Positions 49,213 through 62,411 of a stretch of 64,000 nucleotides of DNA are shown piece by piece; the stretch's first letter is position 1, and every line of letters starts with the position of its first letter. The DNA is from Astropecten irregularis (taxonomy: Eukaryota > Echinodermata > Asteroidea > Paxillosida > Astropectinidae), in contig OZ020257.1 in assembly GCA_963971285.1 (NCBI GenBank), positions 11,484,602 through 11,548,601 of the forward strand, in the 5' to 3' direction. Under the pieces are notes generated by a model that was not told where the DNA came from, did no database searches, and saw only the letters and a list, made by a program, of their open reading frames with translations. The position numbers were made by a program, and so were the translations under genes.

Positions 49213-50162
49213 GTCCTGTAAACTTGGGCGGAAATCCCGGGGGACAGGGGGGACACGTCCCCCCATGATTTTGGAATGGGGGGACATAATGTCGATTGTC
49301 CCCTCCATGTTTTAACCATTTACCATGAGCAACTTTTTTTGTCGAACGTCGCACTGACCGGTTGCTCATTCCCCTGGGCGAATTTTGTGAACTGTCGTGT
49401 TTGCCATGCGACTCAAATCGACGACGTGCAGTTGCGATGCCCCTGCATGGCCGGGCCGCATGCATACACGAAACATTTACTGAACTGCAATCGACAGTCT
49501 GCATACGTATACATTTTTGTATATGCAAATCTGGTTACGCGTCTCCCGTTCGACCCGATCCATTTAAAACCGTTTTTTCCATAGAGCACCATGCTCAAAT
49601 CCAACGATTTTGCACTGACTCATGACGGATTTAATCTCGTTCGTCGTCGGAGTTTCGCTAAACTTCTTCACTTATTCTTGATACTGCGTTTTGAATGAGG
49701 TTGCTTTATTCAAACTATATTTCCGAAGAATTCTCGTACATCCATAAAAAACACAAGGTGCCATACTTGGAAATATTAAGGTACATTTATATTTATTATT
49801 TGTCATCTGTCATTACGTTTGTAGTGAATGTAAAGTTCTCATGATTTTTCTGTGGAATTACAGAATTTGAGTACAATAGAGTACAGTATAGAAATCTACC
49901 TAGGCCCATAAAATACAGTGTCTTAAATCAAAAACTTAAACTGGTTCACCCAAGTATTGTTTTTAGCTGAAGCAAAACATTTGCATTTTCTTCATTAAAA
50001 ATTTGTTTCTCATTTTGAGGTTTACATTTTTTGCTTCGCCATAGGCATATATTTCTAAATTCAAATCTGCGACCTCACAGGATCTTTTTAAGATCAAAAA
50101 TGTTTTCTGTCGTTGTTTTACTAATTTCTTGATAAAAAGTAAACAATTTCAAGCAGAGCAAT

Positions 50163-51493
50163 GCGCGGTATTTTTGAACGCTTGAGGGCGCTTCGAATTA
50201 CTTCCGGGGGGCGATTTTTTTTTTCTGCACCGCTGACGCGTCAGGTCATCCAGTTTATTGGACTTTTGCGACCTGAATGAAGACCAAAGTGCTGGCACGA
50301 CAGGATTGTGCAACCCAAGCCATCAACGATAATGCATCGCTATACCGTGTGTGCAGTGCACTGCGCAGCGTGATACTATGGTATAACTTACAGGGTATAC
50401 ATTTTTAATGGTAGAAACATGATAATAGTGTGTCTGCCTGAATTGAAATGCTGTATTAATCCAGGAAAGAGTACCCCCCCCCCCCCCAAAAAAAAAAAAA
50501 AAAAAAACACGTTTGAGTGGCAAGATAAAAAAAAACGATACAGCTAGACGCCCACACAATTTGGCGCAATAATTATTGCAACCGTTTTTCGTTGTTTTCT
50601 ACTGTTTCCAATGATAAATTGAGCTGAACATTTCACATGTTTGTTTTTATTCCATGACAAATCAAATTGAGCAGCCTGCACTCTCTATCACCCGTTACTA
50701 ATGTTGAAATGCCCTTTAAATCAGCTTTACCGTGATATGCACCACTTTCTGGGACAATAAGTTCATGTACGGATAACATGTATTTGTTTGTCTATTCAAT
50801 GTTTGCAAGAGTCCTCCATGCACAAACACACATGTGGATGATAATCCAAATTGCACAGTGACAATCCACCATTCACAATAATTAGTATTCCACACAGAAG
50901 TTGATTTGATGATTTGATTCATTATTAATATAATTTGGCATAGCCACCACCAGCTACTAGTCCACCCATGGAGGAAGAAATCCATGGTCACCACTCTCTT
51001 TCTGTGTGCAGAGGGTGTTCATTCCTCCATGGTGTTATTACTTGTCCTTGGTGAATTGTTTACTTGTACTAGTTTGGTATTTTAATGTCCCTGTGAATAC
51101 ACCAAGGACGAGTACATACAGACTACTACTAGGCCTATACTGCATGCAGTGTATAGCGTGTGCTAGGTCTGGATCGACTGAGCTGATGTGCGCCACCTCC
51201 ATGGTCTTCATTCAAGTCGCAAAAATCCAATAAACTGACATCCTGACGCGTCAACGGTGCAGAAAAAAAAATCGCTTCCGGGGGTCATTTGACAATGCCT
51301 TGTTCTTGTGTACCGCTGTGTCAGAATACAACTCGTACATGTCGTAGTAAAAATATACACCTCTATCGTATCCCAAAAGACAAAATTGTCCGTAAATGAC
51401 CTCTGCTCAATTGACAATTAACCGGACCGTACCCCCGGAAGTAAATAAAGTTGTACACCTAACAGCGCCCTCATGCGTTCAAAAATACCGCGC
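50163..51493. mobile_element. Fold-back element (GCGCGGTATTTTTGAACGC termini) split by a later insertion, in R1
   Basis: The left end gcgcggtatttttgaacgc and right end gcgttcaaaaataccgcgc are inverse copies, followed inward by gagggcgct / agcgccctc and cttccggggg / cccccggaag. The uninterrupted R2 copy is 61094-61350 (257 bases). Confidence 0.85.
50211..51275. mobile_element. 1.07-kb inverted-repeat transposon with 9-bp target duplication (Mutator-like)
   Basis: The termini gcgatttttttttt plus ctgcaccg and their inverse cggtgcag plus aaaaaaaaatcgc extend into imperfect arms of about 80 bases (tgacgcgtcagg, gtttattgga, tgaatgaagacca). The duplicated target TTCCGGGGG lies at 50202-50210 and 51276-51284; the R2 partner has it once near 61133-61141. 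A 9-base duplication with long arms is usual for Mutator-like elements. No transposase is visible, so it is non-autonomous. Confidence 0.85.
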
Positions 51494-51776
51494 ATTATGA
51501 TGGTATCTACCAGCACCATCTTTATACACTGTAAGTAATAGGTAAATATGTGAACATTTCTGTTTTGGTTTTCCCTACTAAAGTATGATACTACTCCTTT
51601 AATACCTTTGAAACTCCCAACTTGCGTATTTACTTAAACCACCCACTCACCCAGATCAATAACTGAAAAATAGAAGTTTGGAAAATTAGGAATTATAGGA
51701 GTACGTAGTGGTACTAATCTTTATTTATAATCTTTTATTTTAAGTTCTGTTTAGTAATTATATGCTAAATAAATGG

Positions 51777-52370
51777 AAGTCTGATTAAAATCTTTCAAAA
51801 ACTTTCGCTAAAAAAGTCTGAGGAAAGTGGCCGGGAATTGCCTTAGAATGCACCACAGAGCATCTAGAATCAACATTTTCCCGGGGCCCTTAAGCGGGCC
51901 CCGAACCCCAAGCCATATCTTTACTTGGCTTCAGAAAGTCATAGGTTTGCGAGGGACCACAGCATACTGGCCGGAACATCCAGTTATCATACTTTTTTTC
52001 AGACCAAATAACGTACTCACACAAGAGTGTCACATGGTGTTACCAAAAAGAATATGTACTTCTAGCATGCAAGTCTGATTAAAATCTTTTTTACTTTCGC
52101 TAAAAAAAATCTGAGGAAAGTGGCCAGGAATTGCCTTAGAATGCACTACAGTGCATCTAGAATCAAAATTTTCCCGGGGCCCTTAAGAGGGCCCCGGAAA
52201 CCACGCCGTAACTTTATTTATTACAAAAGTCATAGATTTTTGCAGGCAACTACAGCACACTGGCAGGAACATAGAGTTAACCGGCTCTTTTCAGAGCCAC
52301 CCCATACTCACACAAGAGTGTCACATGGTGTTACAAAAAAAACCTGTACTTCTACCATGCATAGCTCATT
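51777..52370. repeat. Tandem repeat of about 295 bp, two units, in R1
   Basis: Both units open with gtctgattaaaatcttt...actttcgctaaaa and contain gtggccnggaattgccttag, ttttcccggggccctta and caagagtgtcacatggtgtt. R2 has the same pair at about 61637-62200. The ORFs starting MAGNCLRMHHRAS and MARNCLRMHYSAS come from this repeat and are not considered genes. Confidence 0.75.
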
Positions 52371-52559
52371 ATCTAAGTTTTATTTTACAAAGTTGGAGAA
52401 CACTCGTGATCGGCACACCTACCATACATTACGATACGGTACACAAACATGCAAGCGTATGATTGATAGGCATGGCACTGTATACTGAAAGTTTATACTA
52501 TCTTATGAAGTGTACATTGATGTCCCCCCATGATCGAGGAGGGATTTCCGCCCATGCCT

Positions 52560-55500
52560 GTAAACCTGGTAAAGTGAACAGATATGGAGAGAATCCAACG
52601 AAAGTAAACTGTATAGTTTTATTTATTTTCTAATATATATGTAGGTTTTCTTATGGAGTTGATTTGGGCTCAATAAATGATCAACAATCAGCAATGCACC
52701 CAACGCACTAGCTGCCATAGCTGAACCATATCTCGTACTGAGTCCACTACATTAATTTCAACAACAACGTTGAAAACAAATATTAACCTGAAGGGAACTA
52801 AACTGAGTCGCAATTCTGACGAAGGTGCACCCGAAAAAAAGCCCTAACGGCTAGTGATGGCTAGTATGAATGTTTGAACGGCCTCCAATTCTTCGTTTTT
52901 ACCTACAAAACAGAAGGGCTTTTGTCGAGATCTTTTCTCAAATTAAAGGGGAAAAAAAATACGGCAAACAATTAATAAAGTTACAGGTGTGAAAAAAATC
53001 ATGGTTTGAAAAACGGCACTGGAATCTGGTTCAACGGTATCCATTTTTATTTTTTTCCCCAATGTTTCTTACATAGGCCTAAATAAGATTGGTCTGTGGC
53101 TGAACAGAAAGGGGGCGGGTGCTACCCTAAAACCCCCTCTAGATTCGCGCCTACTGGAAATTTAGCTGAATAGTGATTCCTAAAATCGGGAGAATGCACA
53201 TCATAAAGACAGGGAAATTCTGGCCACAAATCGACCAACTTCTCCAAAAGGTAGTGAGTGCGTGTTCATTGGTCAGTTGTTGTTTTATGGCTCAGCACAT
53301 AGCTTAAGTCGCCGAACACAGTTAGTTTTTCCCCGTGAAGCGAAAAAACAATCAAACAGGACAGATATTGGCCTCATGGCCTCGAGAGGCAGAAATGTCG
53401 CACATGCGAGCTACTTGATGCTGAACTAATGGTCTCAAGATAGTTTTTGCTCAGTTTGTGTGCGGCGGCCTATCATGTGTAGTAATGGTGGACAAGTAAC
53501 CTTGAAATTCATTCCTGCAGCTACCCTTCGGACCGCCCACACCCTTTTAAGACTGAAATCATACAGGCCTCGTTTGTAATATTTGGCAACATTTTGAAAA
53601 TGCGACTCAATGATTTCGGCACATTTCTTCCTCAGTGGGTTACCAGCGCACCAGCCACTGCCGCTAACTGGATCGTTCCAGGAATGGTACATACGCAGTT
53701 GCTTGTCCGTTTCATTCTCAAAGGCTTTGCACGTTGGTATCAACCGGTCAACATAACGCAAGGCGATACAGTATCCCTGCTCAAAGGGACTCAGGCTACG
53801 TCCCTGTGAGCGAAAGTAAGGATGATGAACGACGGTGGAAACATCCGGTATGATTTCATGGGGTTTGATGAAACCTTTTGAGAAGTACTTCTTGTTGTAA
53901 TTGGCAAGCTGGCCTTCGTCGACGTTGATGTGCCAGTCGTACCTATCGTGTTCAAAGTGGAAGACGAAGCTCAATATGACAGGGGCTGGATATGCAAACT
54001 GGCGCTGGTGAATTTTCAAGAAGGCCTCTTCAAATTGGGTTACCTGCAAATTGATACATAAACAACATGTCATTCTTAAGATATAGATTGATTCCTCGTT
54101 ATGTGCATGGATAGCCTAATGTAACGATGTATTTTCAAGTCAACAATCGCGAATTAAGGATAATCGGGAGTACATGTAGTGTGAGAAGATATTTAACGAT
54201 CATTATTATCAGTGATTTATGGAATAAATAATGCAGTTCTCTATTACAGTAGAAATATTTAAATGAAATGAATTGTCAATTTTCCTCTTTGCAAGGACAG
54301 ATAACTGACAGAAGTTAGGGATATGTTTACTCACGTTGAGGTATTTCATGATATAATTCCGGCAATTGGTCACCGTGTCCCTCCAGATATACGTGGGAAA
54401 GTAGCCCCAGTTTGCGACTAGCCCCTTTCCGAATGCGATGAATGTGGCTTTGTTTAAATCTCTGTACTCCGATGTGATTTTACCGTAGACTCTCAGTTTG
54501 TCCCCGTTGAAGATATTCTCTGGGGTAACGGGCGAGGTGAACATGATGTCAGTATCCATCCAAACTATAACTGGTGTGTCTACGTAGAGATCTAGGAAGT
54601 AACAATTCCACATCTGTCTCTGGTATCCAGACCCTCTGTGTTTCTCAAAAGGTGTAGAAGTGAGTATCGTAGGATCTGCTGGTAAAGGCTGGAACTTCAT
54701 GTCAAACGCAACGCCCAGCGTGTCTTCTTGAGCCTTCAGAGCAGCAGCAAAGTCGTGGTCCTGTTTAGATTCCGCGTCGAATATCAGAGTGATGGAACCG
54801 TATTCACGGGGCCAGAAGGCAGCAGCAGATTGCAACAAGATGCAGAAGAGTTTATTCACAAGTGAAGGTTTAGAAGTCATGCGGATAGCCATTGTCATGC
54901 CAAGACCTCGGGTCAGACTGGTATTAGTACGCACCCTCGTCGTATGAACGGAATGACTCCTGTTACCGATGATGACCATACGATTCATTTGATCCACGTT
55001 GTCACTCCGCCTGATACTGTCACCGTTTCCCAGTCGCCCGGTTAAAAGGCGTCCAACTCCTAGACGATTATAAAGCAACAGCCAGACACAAACCAGACTG
55101 ATTGCAATCAGACACACCTTCAGACACACTTGTTTCCTTGCCATGATGATACGATCTAGAAAAAAATAAATGCAACAAACAAACCGAAACAATTTTTTTT
55201 TATAATTCTCCCCAAAGCGAAATTAGCCTCTCACATTTTGAGGAAAACACTTCCATTATGGAAGTGCCGTTACGTTGTATCAAACACACTCATGCAATGC
55301 ACACACCGAGAACACGCACCGCGATAGGACGATGATATCAGGCCGTGCTTCGTTCATTCTATCCCCGTATATTATAAGCCCATCGGACATTAATGATGAC
55401 ACGAATGGACTGCAACTGTTACCATGAAAGAAAACGTAGATCACTTTCCATGACCACCGAGAACCTTTTCCAATAATTTTGATGGCATAAAACAATATTT

Positions 55501-55650
55501 ACCCTGAAGAACACGCATCATGATAAAAATACACCTTTACCATCAGCAATGGCTAACAAATCCGTGGCTGTCGGTTTGGTAGAGTTGGAGGATACTGTGT
55601 GGCTGATGAACTTGCTTTACTGCAAACGCTTCGAAGCGATTTATTCCAAT
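52560..55650. repeat. Segmental duplication arm containing copy D (inverse of 41220-44290)
   Basis: Gene, intron and 3' flank match copy C in opposite orientation. The proximal 5' flank is shared by all copies; beyond about 55625 the sequence follows the copy B flank and not the copy C flank. Confidence 0.8.
53435..55144 (-). CDS. Copy D: type II membrane DxD protein, putative glycosyltransferase
   Basis: Exons 55144-54335 and 54043-53435 join in phase 0 (CAAC|gtgagt, tttgcag|GTAACC) into 472 residues. The longer C terminus (GRRTQTEQKLS) replaces the NSSYP ending of A and B. The membrane anchor and WMDTD are intact; near them D has MWNCYFLDL where A has IWNGYFLDL, adding a cysteine. The first exon-2 residues are VTQFEE instead of VTRFEE. 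The intron is short and lacks the TTAA element of A and B. No stop or frameshift is seen, so the copy is likely functional. It stands tail to tail with copy C and in tandem with E. Confidence 0.85.
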
Positions 55651-55758
55651 CGGAAAATAGTTTCATTTATTTCTCAACGAATATGGCATTTCAGACAAAA
55701 ACATTTCATGGGATGTTTTCTCCTATCATCACCATTATACTGTGTAAGTTTTATGTGA
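55549..55758 (+). other. Divergent small ORF (MANKSVAVG...), 69 codons, beside copy D
   Basis: Same opening as at 28793; here and beside copy B (32974-32774, minus) it reads on through a segment with ISQRIWHF and QKHFMGC. It points away from copy D. The protein resembles nothing I recognise, and the start codon is lost beside copy C, so coding status is doubtful. Confidence 0.2.
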
Positions 55759-58700
55759 ATCTTTGATCTTGAAGTTTGTCTTACCAATTCTGTACAATTC
55801 TTTTAAAAGATCAAAAAGATTTTCCGTCGTTGTTTTACACATTTCTGGATAAATACAGCATTTCAGGTGGAAAACATTGAACGGTATGTTTCTACCACCA
55901 GCATCCTCTTTATGACTTCTATATGACAGTTATAATAAATTAAGATATTGACGTGAAACTTGGTGGGAACTTTACTTCAGTCGTGATGTCAAGTTGAATT
56001 TAGAAGATTGACGTCATCATGATTACGTCATAGGGTATCAAATTACACGCGTTTTTATGAAAACCGTTGGTGCTCTATAACTTGTCCACATGTCCTACGA
56101 TTTTGATATTGACATTATGTTACTCAACACCTAAATCTCAACAATTAATATATATAATGTTGCGTATAAATTGCATTCACTTCTGGTGTAACTTAAAGCT
56201 GAAGTTTAACACAAAATAACTCAAAAACGGAAGAATTTGGGCACATAAAACAGAGAGGGCTAAAAGATAGAGTAGTTCTTGGGCTTTCAGAAAATATAAA
56301 CGATGACGTCATACGGGGTGTATAGCACCCTCTACGGTTGATCAAAGATATACAGTGATTACGTTATCCGAAAGTGAATAATGGATTTCCGCCAAATTTG
56401 GTAAGTATGAAGCCCAAGAGCACTTTGTCATGTTTGTGAAGTTTGAACGTGGTGACGTAATTCAACCGGAGTTACGCGCTTTTAAAGGAAAAATGACGTC
56501 ATTATTCAAATACTGTTTACTGGGTAATAACATGATATAGGCCTACGTGAGTGAAAATTGCAAAATATTTACATCGTGTGCAATGACTTCTGTAAATGTC
56601 CAGTTGCTTGTGATGAACTAATTGGAAGTTATTGTCCATACACTATTATATATGTTTAAAGGTGATGCCATTATATATACGCTATCAGTTAGTGTACGAA
56701 TACTGCAATCAGCATGATCAGTATTTGTTCAGTCACGCAGTTTAAGTGTACATGTATTTCAATATGCCAATGTACGAGGGACAATTGATCACATACGTTC
56801 CAACATACAGGCTGGTGTGCGTCATGTACGTTCACATTACAGTTCCACTACCGGTATACGAAATGAGACCCCGAACACCTAGTGGTTGTTCCCACAACCA
56901 CAATATCAAGTTAATATTGGAAAATACACAAAATGAATTTAATTCTTACGATGCTCTCTGGAAGCAACGTGAAAATTACACTCAATGCAGGCCAGTGTGT
57001 CATGCATAGTCCTTTATAACAGGAATGTACATATAATGGCTTCAATAAATATTGAGGACCAATATAGTCTGAAGTCAGTTGCTGGGGTGGGAAACCGAAA
57101 TTCTCAATTGTTGCGCTATATTCCGACTTTCCAGAGTGATTTATTTATTTATTTATTAATTGTTTACAAATATTGCCCAACACAATGCCCAGAGGGCCAA
57201 TGGAAGGTGAGGGCTAAAGGAAAGAGGAGACCAAAAAACAGAGCAATTAGGAAGATCCGTTTGCAAGAAAACTGTTAACTACTTACATTACGTTTAAAAA
57301 CAGTGATACAACAGTTTAAGGATGGCTGTCCAGAGTAAACATATTTGAAGCCATATGATGCGCCTAAGTTGAATTATTGATTATTATTATTATAGTGCCA
57401 CCCCAAGCTTTTGCTGAAATGATTGTTGCACTCTCGTGGTAGGAATGAGTGTATGTACATTGTAATGCGGTTATTATGCACACGACGTCATAGAAAGCTA
57501 AATCAATAGCCAAATGTATTCCGTCATTGTACATGTCCCCAATTCCTTGCTTGTGAAATACAAATTGTATATTATGAAAACAGGCAGAGGAGCCATTAGG
57601 AGTATATACACACAATAGAAAACTGATGACAGCAAACCTAATTCTTGACACGTAAAAGCTCGCTGACGTCTGAGGAATAAAACTCATTTATATGATAATT
57701 GCAGCATTAAAAACCACACCACCCAGCGGGCTTCATTATAATTACGATTCTTCAAATGAAGACAGAGCTCATGCTGATTATATTGCCTATGAAGACGCGC
57801 GAAAATTATTTTTGAAATGATGGTTTTCTGGCAATAATGTGGTGAATTGTTGTTGTTGGTTGATTCAAAGATATCGACTAACGAACGAAATACGTAACTA
57901 TAATCGAACCCTACCACATCGAAGCGAACTGAAACGAAAAAACAACAAAAACTAACAGACAGTTTGAGCAAGAACTAATTAAGATAAGGCATTTTTAGGT
58001 GTTCGGGTTCATGTCGAACACCTATTGTTATTGTCCGATTTTTGTGGCTTTTTCGCGTCAGGGAAAAGCCTTTGTTTTTGTTCTTTTTTCTTTGTTTGCT
58101 TTTTCCCATGATGAAATTCTATTGCGTTTGTTGGGATTTTACTTCTTCTTCGTCTCCTCAATTCCTATAGACTTTGTACACAAATTTTGTCTGCGGGACT
58201 TTGGTCACTTTTAAACAGCCGATCTTAACCAAACTTGGTCTGAAGAAAGTCAATAGGGTAGTTGTCTCCCGAAACTGTTCGTTCATCATGACGTCATCAG
58301 GTGTCAAATAACAAGCGATTTGAATATTAATAATCAAAATCTTTATCGAAGCCTTCGGGCATCAGGCCCTCCAAACTCTAAGCAAAATCCCTCTCTTCAC
58401 TCTTTCGTCAGGGATAGCCCAAGGAGACTCTTCTGCAGCTCCATCCTGTTTGACTAACCACATGTGCTCAGTCTTATACTATACTCACTCAGTCACTGAA
58501 ATTAAATGTAATAATCATTGGTTTATTGATTCCCACAAGGTAAAGAGGATTCCGGTTTCAGTTAGACCACAGAGAAAAAACGCACAATATGCATAACTTG
58601 TATTAAACTGTTGATTTAAAAAGACGTCTCCATCATGTCTCCATTATGTTAGTAGATGCCAGGAAGTCGCAGCTAATCCTCATTGGGTCAACCCACTGGT

Positions 58701-61700
58701 CAACCCCTTCCCTTAGCAAAAAGCTAGATACTGCTCAGCTAATAAAGACAGCTCATTTGGAATAATTATTAGTGCACTTACATACGTTTTCAATTGTTCA
58801 TGGTGTATTATTTTCAGTGTAGGGTCTACTACATGAAATAAATATAACCTATTTCTTAATTTAGTACATCAATCCTGCCTTTAAGAATATTGTAGAAATG
58901 ATGACTATAGTATGCATCAGATTGCACCATTTCAAATGTCAAATTAGAAAAGCCCCCTACCAAAGAAGGGGGACACCCCCCCCCCCCCCTTCCGCACTCC
59001 AACCCAACCCAATGGTGTATTTATCAAGAAAGTAGTCAAACAACGACCGAAAATCTTTTTGTTCTTTTAAAAGATTAAAAATAAAAGAGAAAAGACTTGG
59101 CCGTTTTTCACCGTTTTCTTAAAAAGTGGGCACCGTATGGGACTGACATTTTCACAGATGACTGTTACTGTATCTTCCTTGATATTTTTGCCCATGAATC
59201 TGTATTTATTTATATTAATTATATACTTATATTACTATAATTGCTTTATGGAGATAGTAAAGGGGTCACGCCGGGAGAACCTAGCTAATATTTGCTCGAC
59301 GACTGAGGCTTATTTCATAGAGCTGATTAGCACACAAAAATTGCTAAGCATGACATTTCTGTCTTAATAAAAGCAGGATTAACAACCAAACTCCCATGTG
59401 TTGTGTATCACTTGCAATTGTTCTTTGGCTGTTCGCTGACCATGAATATCAAATCGAATTTTCAATGGTGGTGTGTTTTATTGGGCAAGCCATTTTTGTG
59501 CTAAACATTTTTTTTGTGCTAAGCAGCTCGATGAAATTGGCCCCGGGTCCGAGAGAGGTCCCTAGGACCAACTACACTGGCTGGTATGATATTGGTCACT
59601 AATTGTTTTTGTATAATATATGGGAAAAGTTTCTGAAAGATTTGTGGGTCGGTGGTCACACCATAGTTGGGAAACAGCATTGCCATTCTTGTTGGTTTAT
59701 TTGGTATTATGTGAACATTCTGTGTGTGGAATATGTGTATTTGTTTATGTACATGTAGACTCTATATAAATCACTTTAATGTGTAATAATAATAATAATA
59801 ATACAAATTTCGGAGGCTAATCATCCTTATTGGCAGCTGAAATGCTGAATTATGAAGGATGTTGCAACATGTGATCGAGTAGCAGGCTTTTATGGGCGCC
59901 CTTTGGTAGCCAGCCGCATCAACCCATATGACTGTGATCACGGAACACAGCCCGAGATCGGAAGTGTTTGATTTTTGTGGAGGGAGGAAAACCGGAGATC
60001 CCGGAGAAAAACCCTCATAGCATAGGATAGAATCAACGCACAACTCAACTCACATATGACCCAAGTCGGGATCGAACCCGGGATCGAACCCGGGCCACAT
60101 TGGTGAGAGGCGGGTGCCTAACGCACTTGCCACCTATGCCCCTGTCCTGTAAACTTGGGCGGAAATCCCGGGGGGACAGGGGGGACACGTCCCCCCATGA
60201 TTTTGGAATGGGGGACATAATGTCGATTGTCCCCTCCATGTTTTAACCATTTACCATGAGCAACTTTTTTTGTCGAACGTCGCACTGACCGGTTGCTCAT
60301 TCCCCTGGGAAAATTTTGTGAACTGTCGTGTTTGCCATGCGACTCAAATCGACGACGTGCAGTTGAGATGCCCCTGCATGGTCGGGCCGCATGCATACAC
60401 GTAACGTTTACTGCACTGCAATCGACAGTCTGCATACGTATACATTTTTGTATATGCAAATCTGGTTACGCGACTCCCGTTCGACCCGATCCATTTAAAA
60501 CCGTTTTTTCCATAGAGCACCATGCTCAAATCCAACGATTTTGCACTGACTCATGACGGATTTAATCTCGTTCGTCGTCGGAGTTTTGCTAAACTTCTTC
60601 ACTTATTCTTGATACTGCGTTTTGAATGAGGTTGCTTTATTCAAACTATATTTCCGAAGAATTCTCGTACATCCATAAAAAACACAAGGTGCCATACTTG
60701 GAAATATTAAGGTACATTTATATTTATTATTTGTCATCTGTCATTACGTTTGTAGTGAATGTAAAGTTCTCATGATTTTTCTGTGGAATTACAGAATTTT
60801 AGTACAATAGAGTACAGTATAGAAATCTACCTAGTCCCATAGAATACAGTGTCTTAAATTAAAAACTTAAACTGGTTCACCCAAGTATTGTTTTTAGCTG
60901 AAGCAAAACATTTGCATTTTCTTCATTCAAAATGTGTTTCTCATTTTGAGGTTTACATTTTTTGCTTCGCCATAGGCATATATTTCTAAGTTCAAATCTG
61001 CGACCTCACAGGATCTTTTTAAGATCAAAAATGTTTTCTGTCGTTGTTTTACTAATTTCTTGATAAAAAGTAAACAATTTCAAGCAGAACAATGCGCGGT
61101 ATTTTTGAACGCTTGAGGGCGCTTCGAATTACTTCCGGGGGTCATTTGACAATGCCTTGTTCTTGTGTACCGCTGTGTCAGAATACAACTCGTACATGTC
61201 GTAGTAAAAATATACACTTCTATCGTATCCCAAAAGACAAAATTGTCCGTAAATGACCTCTGCTCAATTGACAATTAACCGGACCGTACCCCCGGAAGTA
61301 AATAAAGTTGTACACCTAACAGCGCCCTCATGCGTTCAAAAATACCGCGCATTATGATGGTATCTACCAGCACCATCTTTATACACTGTAAGTAATAGGT
61401 AAATATGTGAACATTTCCGTTTTGGTTTTCCCTACTAAAGTATGATACTACTCCTTTAATACCTTTGAAACCCCCAACTTGCGTGTTTACTTAAACCACC
61501 CACTCACCCAGATCAATAACTGAAAATAGACGTTTGGAAAAATTAGGAATTATATAGGAGTACGTAGTGGTACTAATCTTTATTTATAATCTTTTATTTT
61601 AAGTTCTGTTTAGTAATTATGTGCTAAATAAATGGAAGTCTGATTAAAATTTTTCAAAAACTTTCGCTAAAACTAGTCTGAGGAAAGTGGCCGGGAATTG

Positions 61701-62411
61701 CCTTAGAATGCACCACAGAGCATCTAGAATCAAAATTTTCCCGGGGCCCCGGACCCCACGCCGTAACTTTACTTGGCTTAAAAAAGTCATAGGTTTGCGA
61801 GCGACCAGAGCATACTGGCCAGAACATCCAGTTATCATGCTCTTTTCAGACCAAAAACGTACTCACACAAGAGTGTCAAATGGTGTTACCAAAAAGTAAC
61901 CAAGTCTTCCATGCAAGTCTGATTAAAATCTTTTAAACTTTCGCAAAAAAAAAAGTCTGAGGAAAGTGGCCAGGAATTGCCTTAGAATGCACTACAGAGC
62001 ATCTAGAATCAAAATTTTCCCAGGGCCCTTAAGCGGGCCCCGAACCCCACGCCCTAACTGTATTTCTTACAAAAAGTCATAGATTTTTGCAGGCAACTAC
62101 AGCACACTGGCAGGAACATAGAGTTAACCGGCTCTTTTCAGAGCCACCCCATACTCACACAAGAGTGTCACATGATGTTACCAAAAAACTGTACTTCTAC
62201 CATGCATAGCCTCATATCTAAGTTTTATTTTGGAGAACACTCGTGATTGGCACACCTACCATACATTACGATACGGTACACAGCATTACAAAACATGCAC
62301 AAACGTATGCTAGGCCATAGGCATGGCATTGTATACTGAAAGTTACTATCTTATGAAGTGTAAATTGATGTCCCCCCCCCCCCCCATGATTGAGGAGGGA
62401 TTTCCGCCCAT
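55627..62411. repeat. Direct segmental duplication R2 (partner 45470-52556)
   Basis: Collinear with R1, and at its left part also with the inverse of 30150-32900 beside copy B. It ends at the ggagggatttccgcccatg word and joins the 3' flank of copy E directly, lacking the roughly 670 bases that follow R1 (52556-53224). Confidence 0.85.
61094..61350. mobile_element. Fold-back element (GCGCGGTATTTTTGAACGC termini), uninterrupted copy in R2
   Basis: The 257-base element with inverse ends is the empty-site reference for the insertion at 50211-51275. Confidence 0.85.

Larger units (their letters stand above)
45470..52556. repeat. Direct segmental duplication R1 (partner 55627-62411)
   Basis: The order of all landmarks (block Y, block X, C run, half MITE, SINE, fold-back, repeat pair with cccggggcccttaagcgggc) is the same in both partners. 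R1 lacks about 880 bases corresponding to 55861-56738 and carries one extra insertion at 50211-51275. No gene was recognised in either partner. Confidence 0.85.

Noticed and set aside
49187..49528. 113-codon ORF repeated at 60118-60459
   Set aside because: It overlaps the SINE head and the inverse ccccccatgat words in both duplicates; no domain or exon signal supports it.
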